This document shows, in pieces, positions 29,368 to 38,800 of a stretch of 64,000 nt of DNA. Under the pieces are notes generated by a model that made no database searches, was not told where the DNA came from, and was given only the letters and a program-made list of their open reading frames with translations. Source of the DNA: a virus; the IMG/VR virus record IMGVR_UViG_3300028920_000002, positions 122,724-186,723 of that record; one strand, 5' to 3'. Made by a program: the position numbers and the translations under genes. Position 1 is the stretch's first letter. Every line of letters begins with the position of its first letter.

Positions 29368-29676
29368 TCACTTCAGCTGGGGAGAGACCTCGACGGGAAT
29401 CTTGGCGGGGCTGCCGCTCTCAACGACGAGACCGGTGTGCGGGTCTATGAGGCAGCGACAGCTCTGACAGCGCAGCAGCGCTCGGGGCAAGAGGTCGTCG
29501 GTCTCATGCGCCGTTCGACTGTCGAACTCCTTGTGCATCACCTCTCCACAGCGGGGGCATTTGCTCTTTTGGCGGTAAAATGCCTCTTGGCGATGTGTCT
29601 CACCAACGAGTTCGTCCTCGTAGCCCTCGATGGCCTTGGCGACCAGTCGTGGGTCCATCTCCTTGAAAACGCCCAT
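29368..29676 (-). CDS. Zinc-ribbon protein encoded against the tail operon
   Basis: This 102-residue product has two Cys pairs, CPRC (40-43) and CQSC (70-73), about 27 residues apart, as in zinc ribbons. A helical N-terminus (VAKAIEGYEDELVGETHRQE) precedes them. A plus-strand frame covers the same DNA but gives a less protein-like product. No good ribosome-binding site is visible. A minus-strand extended -10-like sequence (TGCTACCCT) lies 8 bases upstream of the ATG and overlaps the plus-strand box at 29684. It is the only minus-strand gene inside the tail block; a regulatory role is possible. Confidence 0.68.
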   Translation of the reverse strand: MGVFKEMDPRLVAKAIEGYEDELVGETHRQEAFYRQKSKCPRCGEVMHKEFDSRTAHETDDLLPRALLRCQSCRCLIDPHTGLVVESGSPAKIPVEVSPQLK

Positions 29677-29683
29677 CGAGAAC

Positions 29684-29689
29684 TAGGGT
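29684..29689 (+). promoter_or_regulatory. -10-like hexamer for a leaderless fibre gene
   Basis: TAGGGT with 6 bases to the ATG at 29696. On the other strand the overlapping TACCCT (29685-29690) is 8 bases from the ATG of the divergent gene. A separate promoter is expected here because the upstream neighbour runs the other way. Confidence 0.42.
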
Positions 29690-29695
29690 AGCAGA

Positions 29696-32600
29696 ATGGC
29701 GCTCAACGCACTCATCAAATTCGTTCAGGGTTCGAGTGTCGGCAACGGCAAGGCGCTCATCATCAGCGACAGCGCCGACGTGAACATCGGCGTCGTCGAC
29801 AACGACCTCGTAGCGAGCTGGCGCATCGAGCTGTTGTGCGGACCTCCCGGTTCCCCCTCCTACACTCGCCTTCCAGGAGACCCGCTGGTACTTGGCCAGC
29901 AGGCCAATAGCGATACGCCGAGCTACAACTTGACCCCGGACGTTGGTTACCCGGGCTGCTACCGCATCCGCGTCACCACCTACCCGGAAGTCGATTATGG
30001 CGGTGTGCCCAGCGTGGACATCCGCAACGTCTGCGTGCTCACCCCGAATCTGTTCTTCGTGCTACCTCCGTACCAGGAGCTTCCCGAGCCTCTGCCGCTG
30101 GTAGGTGCAGGCGCCCAGCCAGACGAACTCAACTTCGACTCACAGCCCTACGGTTGGATTGGTGACGCCAACGCCAGCCGCAAGTTGCTCAATCGCGCGC
30201 TGCTCGAGATGGATAGCTTCCTCTCTGGAGGAGGGAGCATCGACTGGCAAGACAGCGTACTCGAGCGGAGGAGTGCGCCACCGGTGTCCCCACCGACTGG
30301 CGGCCGGTACATCATCATCGCCACTGCTACAGGTGCGTGGTCTGGACACGAGGACAAGATTGTCGAGTGGAATGGTTCCTCTTGGGAGTTCACGGACCCC
30401 GACATTGGTATGACGACCTACGTTGAGGACGTCAAGAAGCAGTACACCTACAACGGCACGGCGTGGGTGGTGACCGGAACTGGGTCTGGACTGGTGGGTC
30501 CCACGACTCCTGGGCAGGATGACCAGCTCTGCTTTGCCAACGCTGGTGTGCAGGATTACACGGCGGGCATCAAGGTGCTCAACGTTGGCAGCGCAGAAGA
30601 TGGTCTGGAGCTGTCTCGTGTGCAGGCACCTAGTGCAGGCACGCTCACGCTGGCTGTAGCAGCAACAGCTTTCATGCTTTTGGGGTCTACGTCGGTCGCA
30701 AGTCTACCTGCGTCGGATGAGGACCAGCTGGCGTACGACTCCGGTTCCGGGGAGGTGGTGTGGTGGAGACATCCGTGGACGGATGTCACCACACCCAGTT
30801 ACGGCACCGCGTACGGATTGGTCTACGCAAATGCCACGCCGGATGACCTGTCCTACTCCAGCACCATCACCGTTCAGAATGGTGGTGGAGTGTTGGCGTG
30901 GACCGGCACCACCAGCTACGCAAGCAAGCTCAACTTCGGTCCGGGCAGCACAATCATCGGTGCGGAGGACTCGAGCAACAACAACACCTGGCTGTTTCGG
31001 TGGGGGACAGTCACATCTGACGTGCTCACCATCGGCGACGACAACTACGCTGCGGGCGTAGAGTACCGTGTTGGCACAGGGGGTGAGCATGTCTTCTACT
31101 ACATTGGCAGCGAGGCGGTGGCCATCGGGTATGGAGTAGGTGGCTACGTCCGCTTCTCCAAGGCCGAAGGCCGCATCTACATGGATGCGCAGACCGATGA
31201 TGTGACCACTAATGAACTAGGCATCTACGGTCAGTCTGCTGGTTCAGGTTCCGTCGGTGATATCGATGGCGGGGACATCGGTATCTACCTCGGGCAGGGA
31301 GTCAACTCTGGCGATGACGGTGCCGTGGTCTTCTACGACCTCTCTACCGAGTTCTTCCGCATCGACAACCTCGGTTCGCCCCGCCTCGTTTTCCCGTTTG
31401 GGGACTTCCACATCTTCATCCCTGGTCCCAACGTAGACTTTGCTGCGTTCGACTCTGGTACAGGCGTTGCCAGCTTTGGCAACACCACTACCGGCAATAC
31501 CGAAGTCGTTGGTTCGGGTCTCGTCAAGCTATCAACCGGCGGCGGCTCACTGGATTACGTCGGTAGTGGACTGCAGTTCACGTATAGCAGCGGAGTCTTC
31601 ATTAGCGCAGCAGCCCACGCCAGCGCCGCAGGTGACTACATCAGGATTCTGGGGCAGAGTGGCGCTAGCGGCTTTGGCGGAGGTGTTGTTGAGCTGGTTG
31701 GTGGTGCTGGTGTAGGGACAGACCAGCCTGCTGGAGGTGTTGGGCTCTACACAGGTACGCGTACTGGTACGGGAAGCTGGAACACCGTCGCTGCGTACAG
31801 CGGGTTCCCCGGGGCGGATACGCTGCTCGGTGAGTTCGGCAACGATACCAACGGCGAGTACCTAGCGCTGGGTTCGGCTGACCAAGCCGAGGATGGACTT
31901 CTGCGTCTTCCCATCGATGGCGCCATCATGGGCCGAGTCGGAGCTGGCAACACGCGCAACATGATGGTGATGACGTCAGCCTCCGCATTGGTGATAGGCG
32001 ACGTCGCCGGGTATTCACACACCGAAATTCGTACGACGGGTGGTGGTATCCGCATCAAGGATTCCAACACGGGTAGCGGCGACCTCACGTATGGTGAGTT
32101 GGCCTCCAACCGCTTCTCCATGTATGGGGATAATGGTGACGGGGTCATCGCCCAGAATGCTCGAACTACGGATGGGGACGGCTATAACATCGCCATCCAG
32201 GCACAGGATGGCGTAGATGCAGGAGCGGTAGACCGTAGAGGCGGTGGCATCTACGCGAGGACCGGGGCCCCCGCCAACGCTGGTGATGGCGGACCGTTCT
32301 GGGTCGAGATTGGCCAGTCAGGTTCGGATGTCGAGGTCTTCAGGCTAGGGCAGGACACCGTGACCAGTATGGGTTCGGTCGCCGATGGTGACACGCTCAC
32401 CTATGATGACACCAACGGTGAGGCGGTTTGGGTCAGGCACCCGTGGACTGACATCACTGTCCCGTACTCATACCAATCGGCCTACGGCTCATTGGTGTTC
32501 GTCAACGCCTCCTCTGACCCAGACGACCTGGACTATGCGAACCTCGTGTGGGCGACCGATGCGGTCATTGGGTTCTACGCTAGTGTCAGCGGAAACGCTC

Positions 32601-34453
32601 ACGGTCTACGCGGCCAGAACGTCAGCACCCTGTACAACCTGCTGAACTTCGATGCCTCCGGCTTGCGGATGGATATCGGTGGTGACCATCCCAGCGACGT
32701 ATCGAGCACAATCACGTCACTCTACCTGACTGCTTCCACGCTGATACGGCTCATCTCAGAAAGCTACGTTCAGTACGACGCTGACAGTGAGACTGGATAC
32801 CATCTGTTCAATGTGGATGGCGAAGAGATAGTACGCATCAACGATGCTCTGGTGGTCTCCGCTCCAATCGAAATGGGCACGGCTAGCATTGCTGAAGTCA
32901 GCTCGGACCTGGTCTACAACGTAGCTACCAGCCAGGCACATATCTTCAAGGTGAACAGCGTCGAGGTAGCGCGTTTCGACTCTGGTTCCAGCCCACGCTT
33001 GTTGTTTGCTGACATCGGTACCGACGGTGAGCACACCATCATCCAGGTTGATATCGATGGCGACCTAGTCAACGTAGTGATGGCAATCGAGGACGAAGGC
33101 GATAAGAAGTTGGCCTTCGGCAGTGAGGACTACACCTCCTATTTTCTCGGCGCTCGCGTTACCGTTTTTGGTAGCACCGGCTTGGAGATTGGCTCCAACG
33201 ACTCGATGAGTCTGAGCAGTACTGATTTGATGGAACTGAGTTCCGAGTCCGAAATCGACCTGAACTTCGGCAGCGGCTCGGGCTTCGTAATTCAAGAAGA
33301 TTATTCAGGGTTGCTGCGCATAGACGGTCAGGGAACTGGCAGTCTTCCTCATCTGTCATGGAGCAACAGCGCTGTCTACGAGGTGCCTGAAGATAAGGCT
33401 CACATCTTTGAGGTGGACGGTGTCGAGGTGGGTAGGTTCGATGCAGGGGGCAGCAGCCGACTGAAGCTCCCAGCGTATGACGACGTGCTCCAGTTCGGCC
33501 CTGATGCAAGCGCTGCGCCTAGTGGAAACATCCGAGCAGGTACATCATTCTACCTTCGCAACTACTACGGTGGCCATGAGGCGGATGTTCTGGGAGTCGC
33601 TAGCGGGAACATCTCGTTGGGTGACGCTGATTACTCGTCGCTAATTTTCAACTACGCTGGCACCTTCGACATCTACAACGGGGCTACACGACGACTGAGA
33701 ATTAGCAGTACAGGGTACAACTTCGATATCGATACTGGTGACAGCTGGACCTTCGATATCAATGGAAGTCAGGTAGCTGAGCTCAAGGCTTTTGGCTGGT
33801 ATCTTGAAAACGACATGTCCTTCTTCATCCATGACGGTACAAGTTCCTACTTACGCGTCATGAATGTGAACTCCCTGGGATGGGTCCAGATTGGCGTGGC
33901 CACGGCCACCAAGACTTTCGTCTTCGGCACCGAGTTCTGGATTAACTGCGGCGGTGACGTACTCAAGGTTACTACGACCACCTGGGAGTGGCAGCGCCAG
34001 ACAGTAGCTTGGAAGGCAGCGCCAGCAGGCGGAGACCCCATCCTTACCCAGTACCAGAACACCGACGGCAGCCCTGGCGACACCATGCTTATACAAGCTC
34101 AGCAGGGCGGCTCCGGAGGCGTTACCGCTGGTGGTAAGTTGCAGTTGGCGGGGGGTCTCGGGAACAGCGGTGGAGTTACTGGCGCAGTGGAGGTGCTTAG
34201 CGGGACCACAAAGCGCTTTGAGGTTGGGGCTACTGGTATCGCCTTCTTCGCCGGGAACCAGATAGCTCAGCAGTCCATCGTCAAGCTTACGGACAGCACC
34301 GGTGGAAGTACGGACGATACAGTTTCGGATGTCGGAGCTAGTTTCAACCAGGCTACTTTGAACAACAACTTCGCCGAGCTCACTACCAAGTTGAATAGCC
34401 TACTCGACAAGTTGGGCGGTGCTAGCGGCTACAACCTTCTTTCAGTTTCCTGA
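29696..34453 (+). CDS. Giant tail fibre protein with DUF2793-like domain
   Basis: This protein has 1585 residues. The N-terminal 150 residues form a beta-rich domain. A segment near residues 180-265 (SVLERRSAPPVSPPTGGRYI, then WSGHEDKIVEWNGSSWEF) resembles the DUF2793 domain of phage tail proteins. The long remainder is beta-rich and Gly/Ser/Thr/Asp-rich. A block of about 60 residues is repeated (around 345 and 905, each with VRHPWTD or WRHPWTD). A shorter unit (HIFKVNSVEVARFDSG, HIFEVDGVEVGRFDAG) occurs near 1080 and 1235. The end, NNNFAELTTKLNSLLDKLG, is a coiled-coil trimer-like tail. It probably forms a trimeric receptor-binding fibre. Confidence 0.78.
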   Translation: MALNALIKFVQGSSVGNGKALIISDSADVNIGVVDNDLVASWRIELLCGPPGSPSYTRLPGDPLVLGQQANSDTPSYNLTPDVGYPGCYRIRVTTYPEVDYGGVPSVDIRNVCVLTPNLFFVLPPYQELPEPLPLVGAGAQPDELNFDSQPYGWIGDANASRKLLNRALLEMDSFLSGGGSIDWQDSVLERRSAPPVSPPTGGRYIIIATATGAWSGHEDKIVEWNGSSWEFTDPDIGMTTYVEDVKKQYTYNGTAWVVTGTGSGLVGPTTPGQDDQLCFANAGVQDYTAGIKVLNVGSAEDGLELSRVQAPSAGTLTLAVAATAFMLLGSTSVASLPASDEDQLAYDSGSGEVVWWRHPWTDVTTPSYGTAYGLVYANATPDDLSYSSTITVQNGGGVLAWTGTTSYASKLNFGPGSTIIGAEDSSNNNTWLFRWGTVTSDVLTIGDDNYAAGVEYRVGTGGEHVFYYIGSEAVAIGYGVGGYVRFSKAEGRIYMDAQTDDVTTNELGIYGQSAGSGSVGDIDGGDIGIYLGQGVNSGDDGAVVFYDLSTEFFRIDNLGSPRLVFPFGDFHIFIPGPNVDFAAFDSGTGVASFGNTTTGNTEVVGSGLVKLSTGGGSLDYVGSGLQFTYSSGVFISAAAHASAAGDYIRILGQSGASGFGGGVVELVGGAGVGTDQPAGGVGLYTGTRTGTGSWNTVAAYSGFPGADTLLGEFGNDTNGEYLALGSADQAEDGLLRLPIDGAIMGRVGAGNTRNMMVMTSASALVIGDVAGYSHTEIRTTGGGIRIKDSNTGSGDLTYGELASNRFSMYGDNGDGVIAQNARTTDGDGYNIAIQAQDGVDAGAVDRRGGGIYARTGAPANAGDGGPFWVEIGQSGSDVEVFRLGQDTVTSMGSVADGDTLTYDDTNGEAVWVRHPWTDITVPYSYQSAYGSLVFVNASSDPDDLDYANLVWATDAVIGFYASVSGNAHGLRGQNVSTLYNLLNFDASGLRMDIGGDHPSDVSSTITSLYLTASTLIRLISESYVQYDADSETGYHLFNVDGEEIVRINDALVVSAPIEMGTASIAEVSSDLVYNVATSQAHIFKVNSVEVARFDSGSSPRLLFADIGTDGEHTIIQVDIDGDLVNVVMAIEDEGDKKLAFGSEDYTSYFLGARVTVFGSTGLEIGSNDSMSLSSTDLMELSSESEIDLNFGSGSGFVIQEDYSGLLRIDGQGTGSLPHLSWSNSAVYEVPEDKAHIFEVDGVEVGRFDAGGSSRLKLPAYDDVLQFGPDASAAPSGNIRAGTSFYLRNYYGGHEADVLGVASGNISLGDADYSSLIFNYAGTFDIYNGATRRLRISSTGYNFDIDTGDSWTFDINGSQVAELKAFGWYLENDMSFFIHDGTSSYLRVMNVNSLGWVQIGVATATKTFVFGTEFWINCGGDVLKVTTTTWEWQRQTVAWKAAPAGGDPILTQYQNTDGSPGDTMLIQAQQGGSGGVTAGGKLQLAGGLGNSGGVTGAVEVLSGTTKRFEVGATGIAFFAGNQIAQQSIVKLTDSTGGSTDDTVSDVGASFNQATLNNNFAELTTKLNSLLDKLGGASGYNLLSVS

Positions 34454-34464
34454 TAGGAGATGAC

Positions 34465-34734
34465 ATGACTGACTATGCACACAAGGACAACAACACCATC
34501 ACTCTCACCCTTGAGGTGACTGACCTCACCATGGACCTCTACCGTGACGTCGAAACGAATGACATCATGGCAAGGATGAACGTGACGGTGTCCATCTCTG
34601 GGGGCTACAAGAAGCGCCTGTCGATGGAGGGCAAGGTTGAAGACTTCATGGACGCTGGGCAGTTCACTACCTGGAAGCAGCTTACGGCTCTCGTCAAGAA
34701 TGGTTTGCTCGCCCAGAAGTTCGATACGGTATGA
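34465..34734 (+). CDS. Small fibre-associated hypothetical protein
   Basis: This 89-residue protein follows the giant fibre by 11 bases, with TAGGAG before its ATG. It is a beta-rich protein (TITLTLEVTDLTMDLYRDV) with a helical end. Its position suggests a fibre chaperone or accessory, but the sequence gives no family. Its stop overlaps the next ATG. Confidence 0.66.
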   Translation: MTDYAHKDNNTITLTLEVTDLTMDLYRDVETNDIMARMNVTVSISGGYKKRLSMEGKVEDFMDAGQFTTWKQLTALVKNGLLAQKFDTV

Positions 34735-35474
34735 CCCCCAAAGAGGTCTACATCGTCGTCCCTACCTGCCGACCTCGGTTCGTGCAGAACGTGCTGGACA
34801 ACTTCAACCGGCAGCGCTTCTCCGAGCGCAAGCTGGTGGTGGTGGAGAACGGTCCGGCCGTAGGCGCCTACGCCCGCTTTGCTGATGTAATCATTTCCTG
34901 CGCGCAGAATGTTGGAGTGGCTAGAGAGATGGGTGTGGCCGCCGTGAGAGAGCGTGGTGGGTACGTCGTCTTCATGGATGATGATGACTACTACGGTCCT
35001 GACTACATCACCGAAGTGGTCGAATACGCTCGGAGGGGGCAGGTGACCGCAAAGGCCAACTACTTCGTGAACGACACGGTCTCGGGGCAGCTCCGACTAT
35101 TCAAATGGGCTGAGGAGGATTCTTGGGTGGAGTTGGTGCACGGCGCCACTCTGAGCTTCTGGGCTGACGAGGCAGCGGAGTTCCTACCTGTCCGCCGTTG
35201 GGGCGAGGACCTGGACTGGTTGAGCCGGATGAAGAAGGCCGGGAAGAGCGTCTACTCCACCAGCCGGTACAACTACATGTGCGTCCGCTACAGTGCGGGC
35301 CATCGTCACTCCTGGCCCTGCAACAGTCGGACCATGGTCAACTCCTGCAAGGGCCCGGTCTACAACCTTGGGGAGGTCGACCCCTACGTAATAGACGGTC
35401 GCAAACCGTGCCCGGATGGTGTACTTCTCAACGAAGGCCGTGTGGGTCCACAAATGCCAGGAGTACAACCATGA
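34731..35474 (+). CDS. Family 2-type glycosyltransferase
   Basis: This 247-residue protein has the GT-A fold pattern: VYIVVPTCRPRFVQNVLDNF at residues 7-26, KLVVVENG at 34-41, then the metal-binding acidic motif FMDDDDYYGPDYI (81-93) and a later EDLDWLSRMKKAG, which could hold the catalytic Asp. It would transfer a sugar from a nucleotide-sugar. Because it lies between fibre and baseplate genes and overlaps both neighbours, modification of virion fibres is one possibility; modification of host surface or DNA bases cannot be excluded. The ATG overlaps the preceding stop. Confidence 0.84.
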   Translation: MTPKEVYIVVPTCRPRFVQNVLDNFNRQRFSERKLVVVENGPAVGAYARFADVIISCAQNVGVAREMGVAAVRERGGYVVFMDDDDYYGPDYITEVVEYARRGQVTAKANYFVNDTVSGQLRLFKWAEEDSWVELVHGATLSFWADEAAEFLPVRRWGEDLDWLSRMKKAGKSVYSTSRYNYMCVRYSAGHRHSWPCNSRTMVNSCKGPVYNLGEVDPYVIDGRKPCPDGVLLNEGRVGPQMPGVQP

Positions 35475-35857
35475 GTGAGAAGAAGCAGAAGGTTCGTCGC
35501 GTCTTCATTCCCGCCAAGGAGGCTGAGATTCCCCTGCTTGCAGGTAGAGAGGACGGACCTCGGCAGAAGTATCCGTATGCCTACTTCATTGAGTGGGCGT
35601 TGAACACCGGCAAGGCGCTCAACAGCAATGCACAGGGAGCGCGGATGCAGGTTCATATCGACACTGCTTTCCGCAGCCCGCGAGAGAACGGTGAGGGCAA
35701 GTACTTCGACCTCGAGCAGAAGCCACAGCCGCAGTGGCAGGCGCTCAAGGAGGCTGTGGAGAACCCCGGTGAGAAGGGGTACCCCATTCCTGGGCGGTAC
35801 TTGCTCGACTACATCGACTCCATCGCGGAGGCGGAAGAGGTGGAGCTCGAGGAGTAG
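35471..35857 (+). CDS. Hypothetical protein, 128 residues, in the tail block
   Basis: ATG 35471 overlaps the stop of the glycosyltransferase gene (ATGA). The protein has a basic N-terminus, a central region with Tyr and Pro, and an acidic Glu-rich C-terminus (EAEEVELEE). No family is recognised. The frame is open further upstream, but that part lies inside the glycosyltransferase gene. Confidence 0.66.
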   Translation: MSEKKQKVRRVFIPAKEAEIPLLAGREDGPRQKYPYAYFIEWALNTGKALNSNAQGARMQVHIDTAFRSPRENGEGKYFDLEQKPQPQWQALKEAVENPGEKGYPIPGRYLLDYIDSIAEAEEVELEE

Positions 35858-35860
35858 TTC

Positions 35861-38800
35861 ATGGGCGTAGGCGGGTACGGCGGAGGTCCTGCGGGCAGAG
35901 TTCCGTGGGGAGGTGCGGGCACAGGTCCAGGCGAAGGTGCCTTCGAGACTCTTCCGTACACGAGCTCGTGGAACATCTTCGACCTGCAGCCCGACGACAT
36001 GGACCGGGTTGCTGTCTTCTACGAAGTCAGCACCAGTGGCAGCAGCTCGGGCTACGTCGTCGGCTCGTGGAGTCTGATTAGCGGAGGTGCGTACCCTCCG
36101 ACTGAGCAGGACCTCACCATCACCGGCGTTACCGTACCAGCCACTTTCACCATCGAATATCGCGTCAACTTCAAGATGCTGCCGGACAACTTCAGCAGTA
36201 CAGAAGATGACCACATCTACTTGAGCGCCACGGATATTCAGGGCCCATGCTTCGGGCTCTTCGTGTCCAAAGCTGGTCTTCGCTACACCGGCTCTGTTCA
36301 CATCGACCTCGGTACTGGAGACCTCATCACCGACCATCCGGTGCAGGACCTGCCGGGCAGCGCCACCTACATCGAAGAGGATGTACCGTTCGTCATCCGT
36401 GCCGTGGTCGACGGCCCCAACGAGCTCGTCTACCTGTTCGTCACTCGCGAGGATGAGCTTGCTACGACTGGGCACGTTCTGCGCGCCCTGCTACCTACCA
36501 TCGATGCATCGACAGCCACCTATCCGCCAGTGGAGCGCGTGCTCATCCTGGTGCGGGGTACGGTGGCCGACCAGCGTTGGGCAGAGCTCACCTCCTACCA
36601 CTTCTCTCAGAGCCTGCTCATCCCCAACCTGGCTCCTCGAGCGGACGCCGGTATCGACCAGGCCGTGCGCGCCTGTTCCATCATCCAGCTCGATGGTTCG
36701 GCCAGCTTCGACCCGGAAGGTGAGCCCATCACCTACGAGTGGAGGCTCATCGATGGGCCCACACCGAGCGAGTTCGTCTTCGAGGGAAACGACGGCTCGA
36801 CCAGCCCTCTGCCAACCCCCACCGGGTTCACCGACGAGTTCTACTCCGAGGAGCTGAAGGACGAGAACGCACTCGAGCCGATTCAGACAGGAGACGTCAT
36901 CACGGTGGGTGGTGTCTCCTACACCATCGACACTATCGTAGGAGGCCCGCCATTCCACGTTGTCGTGGAGCTACCTCAGATTCCCGACAATCTCTCGCTG
37001 GCTCCGTTCAAGCTGCTGCGACAGTCGGGCATCAGCGGCCCCACGTCGGTGAAGCCGACCTTCTACCCTGACGCGCCAGGCTTCTACGTCTTCGACCTCA
37101 GAGTGCACGATGGCGTACTCTGGAGTACGCCGAGTGGGTTGAATCGGGACATCGTCCTGGTCAACGTACTTGAGTCCCCTCTGCCTCGTGGATGCGTACC
37201 GGACCTCCGATTCGTCTTCAACTACCTCAGCGATTTCTGGTCGTTGGTCGAGGGGCGCGAACAGATTGCGACCTTCTGGAGCTCGCTGGCGCAGGTGGCT
37301 GCCACCGAGCTCATGACGCTCTGGCAGCACGAATACAACAAGAGCCACCGGGACATCCAGCGCACCTTCATACGACGGTGGTTGCACTACGACACGCTGC
37401 TGGGCGAGCCCATTCCCGAGCTCACCAGGATACGGGCCATCTGGGGCGGTGTGACCTCGAGCGCGATGAGCGGCCCCACGGCAGGTATCAGCGGCACGAC
37501 GCTCGTGGTGTCTTCGCCCCTGCTCGACGAGGACGTGACCATCACGGTCAGCTACCCGGACCCTGTGCCGCCGGAGTACCTGGCTCTGGAGCTCGGCAAC
37601 CGACTCAGGGACCGGGCGGACAGCCGGTTCAGCGTCACCGTCATCGAGGACCGTACGAGCGGCGACAGCTACGTTCGCATCGACGCTCCCTTCCCCTTCA
37701 CCATCGGGGCCGGGACCATCCCCGTGTTCACCACGGGCGACGAGGGGCGCGCCCCCAGCGGCTCTGCCGGCTCCTCCACGGCTACCAGGACCTACAAGGT
37801 GGAGCGGTCCCTGGCTGGCCTGGGGCTGCAGGAGGACGACCTCCTGGTCTTGGATGGGGTGGCCTACCGTATTGCCCGGTTGCTGGACGAGCCCACCGAC
37901 GACCTGGCCTACCAGCGCGTGGTGGTGAAGAGGGATTTGCCTGCTTCCCCCTCATCCGACTGGCGCATTTCGGGTTACATCACCTCGGAATTGTTGGACT
38001 TTTACGCCGGCCTGGTCACGGAGGGTGACCACGTCGACCTCGAGGTGGTCGAGGCCGGAGTCGAGAACGCGCCCAGCGCCGAACGTGTGGAGCTGGTGGC
38101 GTGCACTGCCTGGGGAGTCGCGGAGACCAAGCCCTCGGCCCTCGCCATGGACTTCTGGCCTGTGGGCGAGCAGTTGGCCGACGAAGACCTCGAGGTACGC
38201 CTGGCACGCGTGGTGCGCCGTTCCTACATCCCGGTCGACGAGCTCGTCACCGACGTTCCTACGCTGCAGGAGTTCATCGAGATTGAGGACGACACGGCGA
38301 CGCTCAGGCGCAATGTCGACTTCTACATCGAAGAGTTCCGAGGACAGAACTCCATCCGCTTCGTGTCAGGGCAGGGTGGAGGCTACGACGTCTTCGAGGG
38401 AGCGCGTCCGCCCAACCGCCTTTGGGCCGAGTACACCTACATCGACAACGCTCCGGTCATCGAGGCCAACTTCGGGCTGCCGGTGGAGCTCACTCGAGAC
38501 CAGCTCGCCGAGCTGCCCGGTACGGTCGACTACCTCAGCGCTGTGCGCGGTCTCTGGTACGCGTACTACAACGGTCCAACCCTCTACAACCTGCGGGTTG
38601 GCGCCCAGATTCTGTTGGGTCTGCCCTTCGCCGAGCAGGCTGGGACCATCGAGGAGATTCGAGAGGACTTCCTCAGCAAGCAGGCCCGTATGCTTATTCG
38701 GGATGAGGACCGCACGGAGATTGTGCGCTCCTACACTTACCCGAAGGCGCTCGAGCGGGAGGTCAATCCAGCGACGGGTGAACGCTATGCTGTGGGCGAC

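Noticed and set aside
29362-29691. Plus-strand 109-residue frame overlapping the stop of the baseplate gene by ATGA
   Set aside because: The overlap start is attractive, but the opposite frame encodes a clear two-CxxC zinc ribbon. The plus-strand product shows no such pattern.
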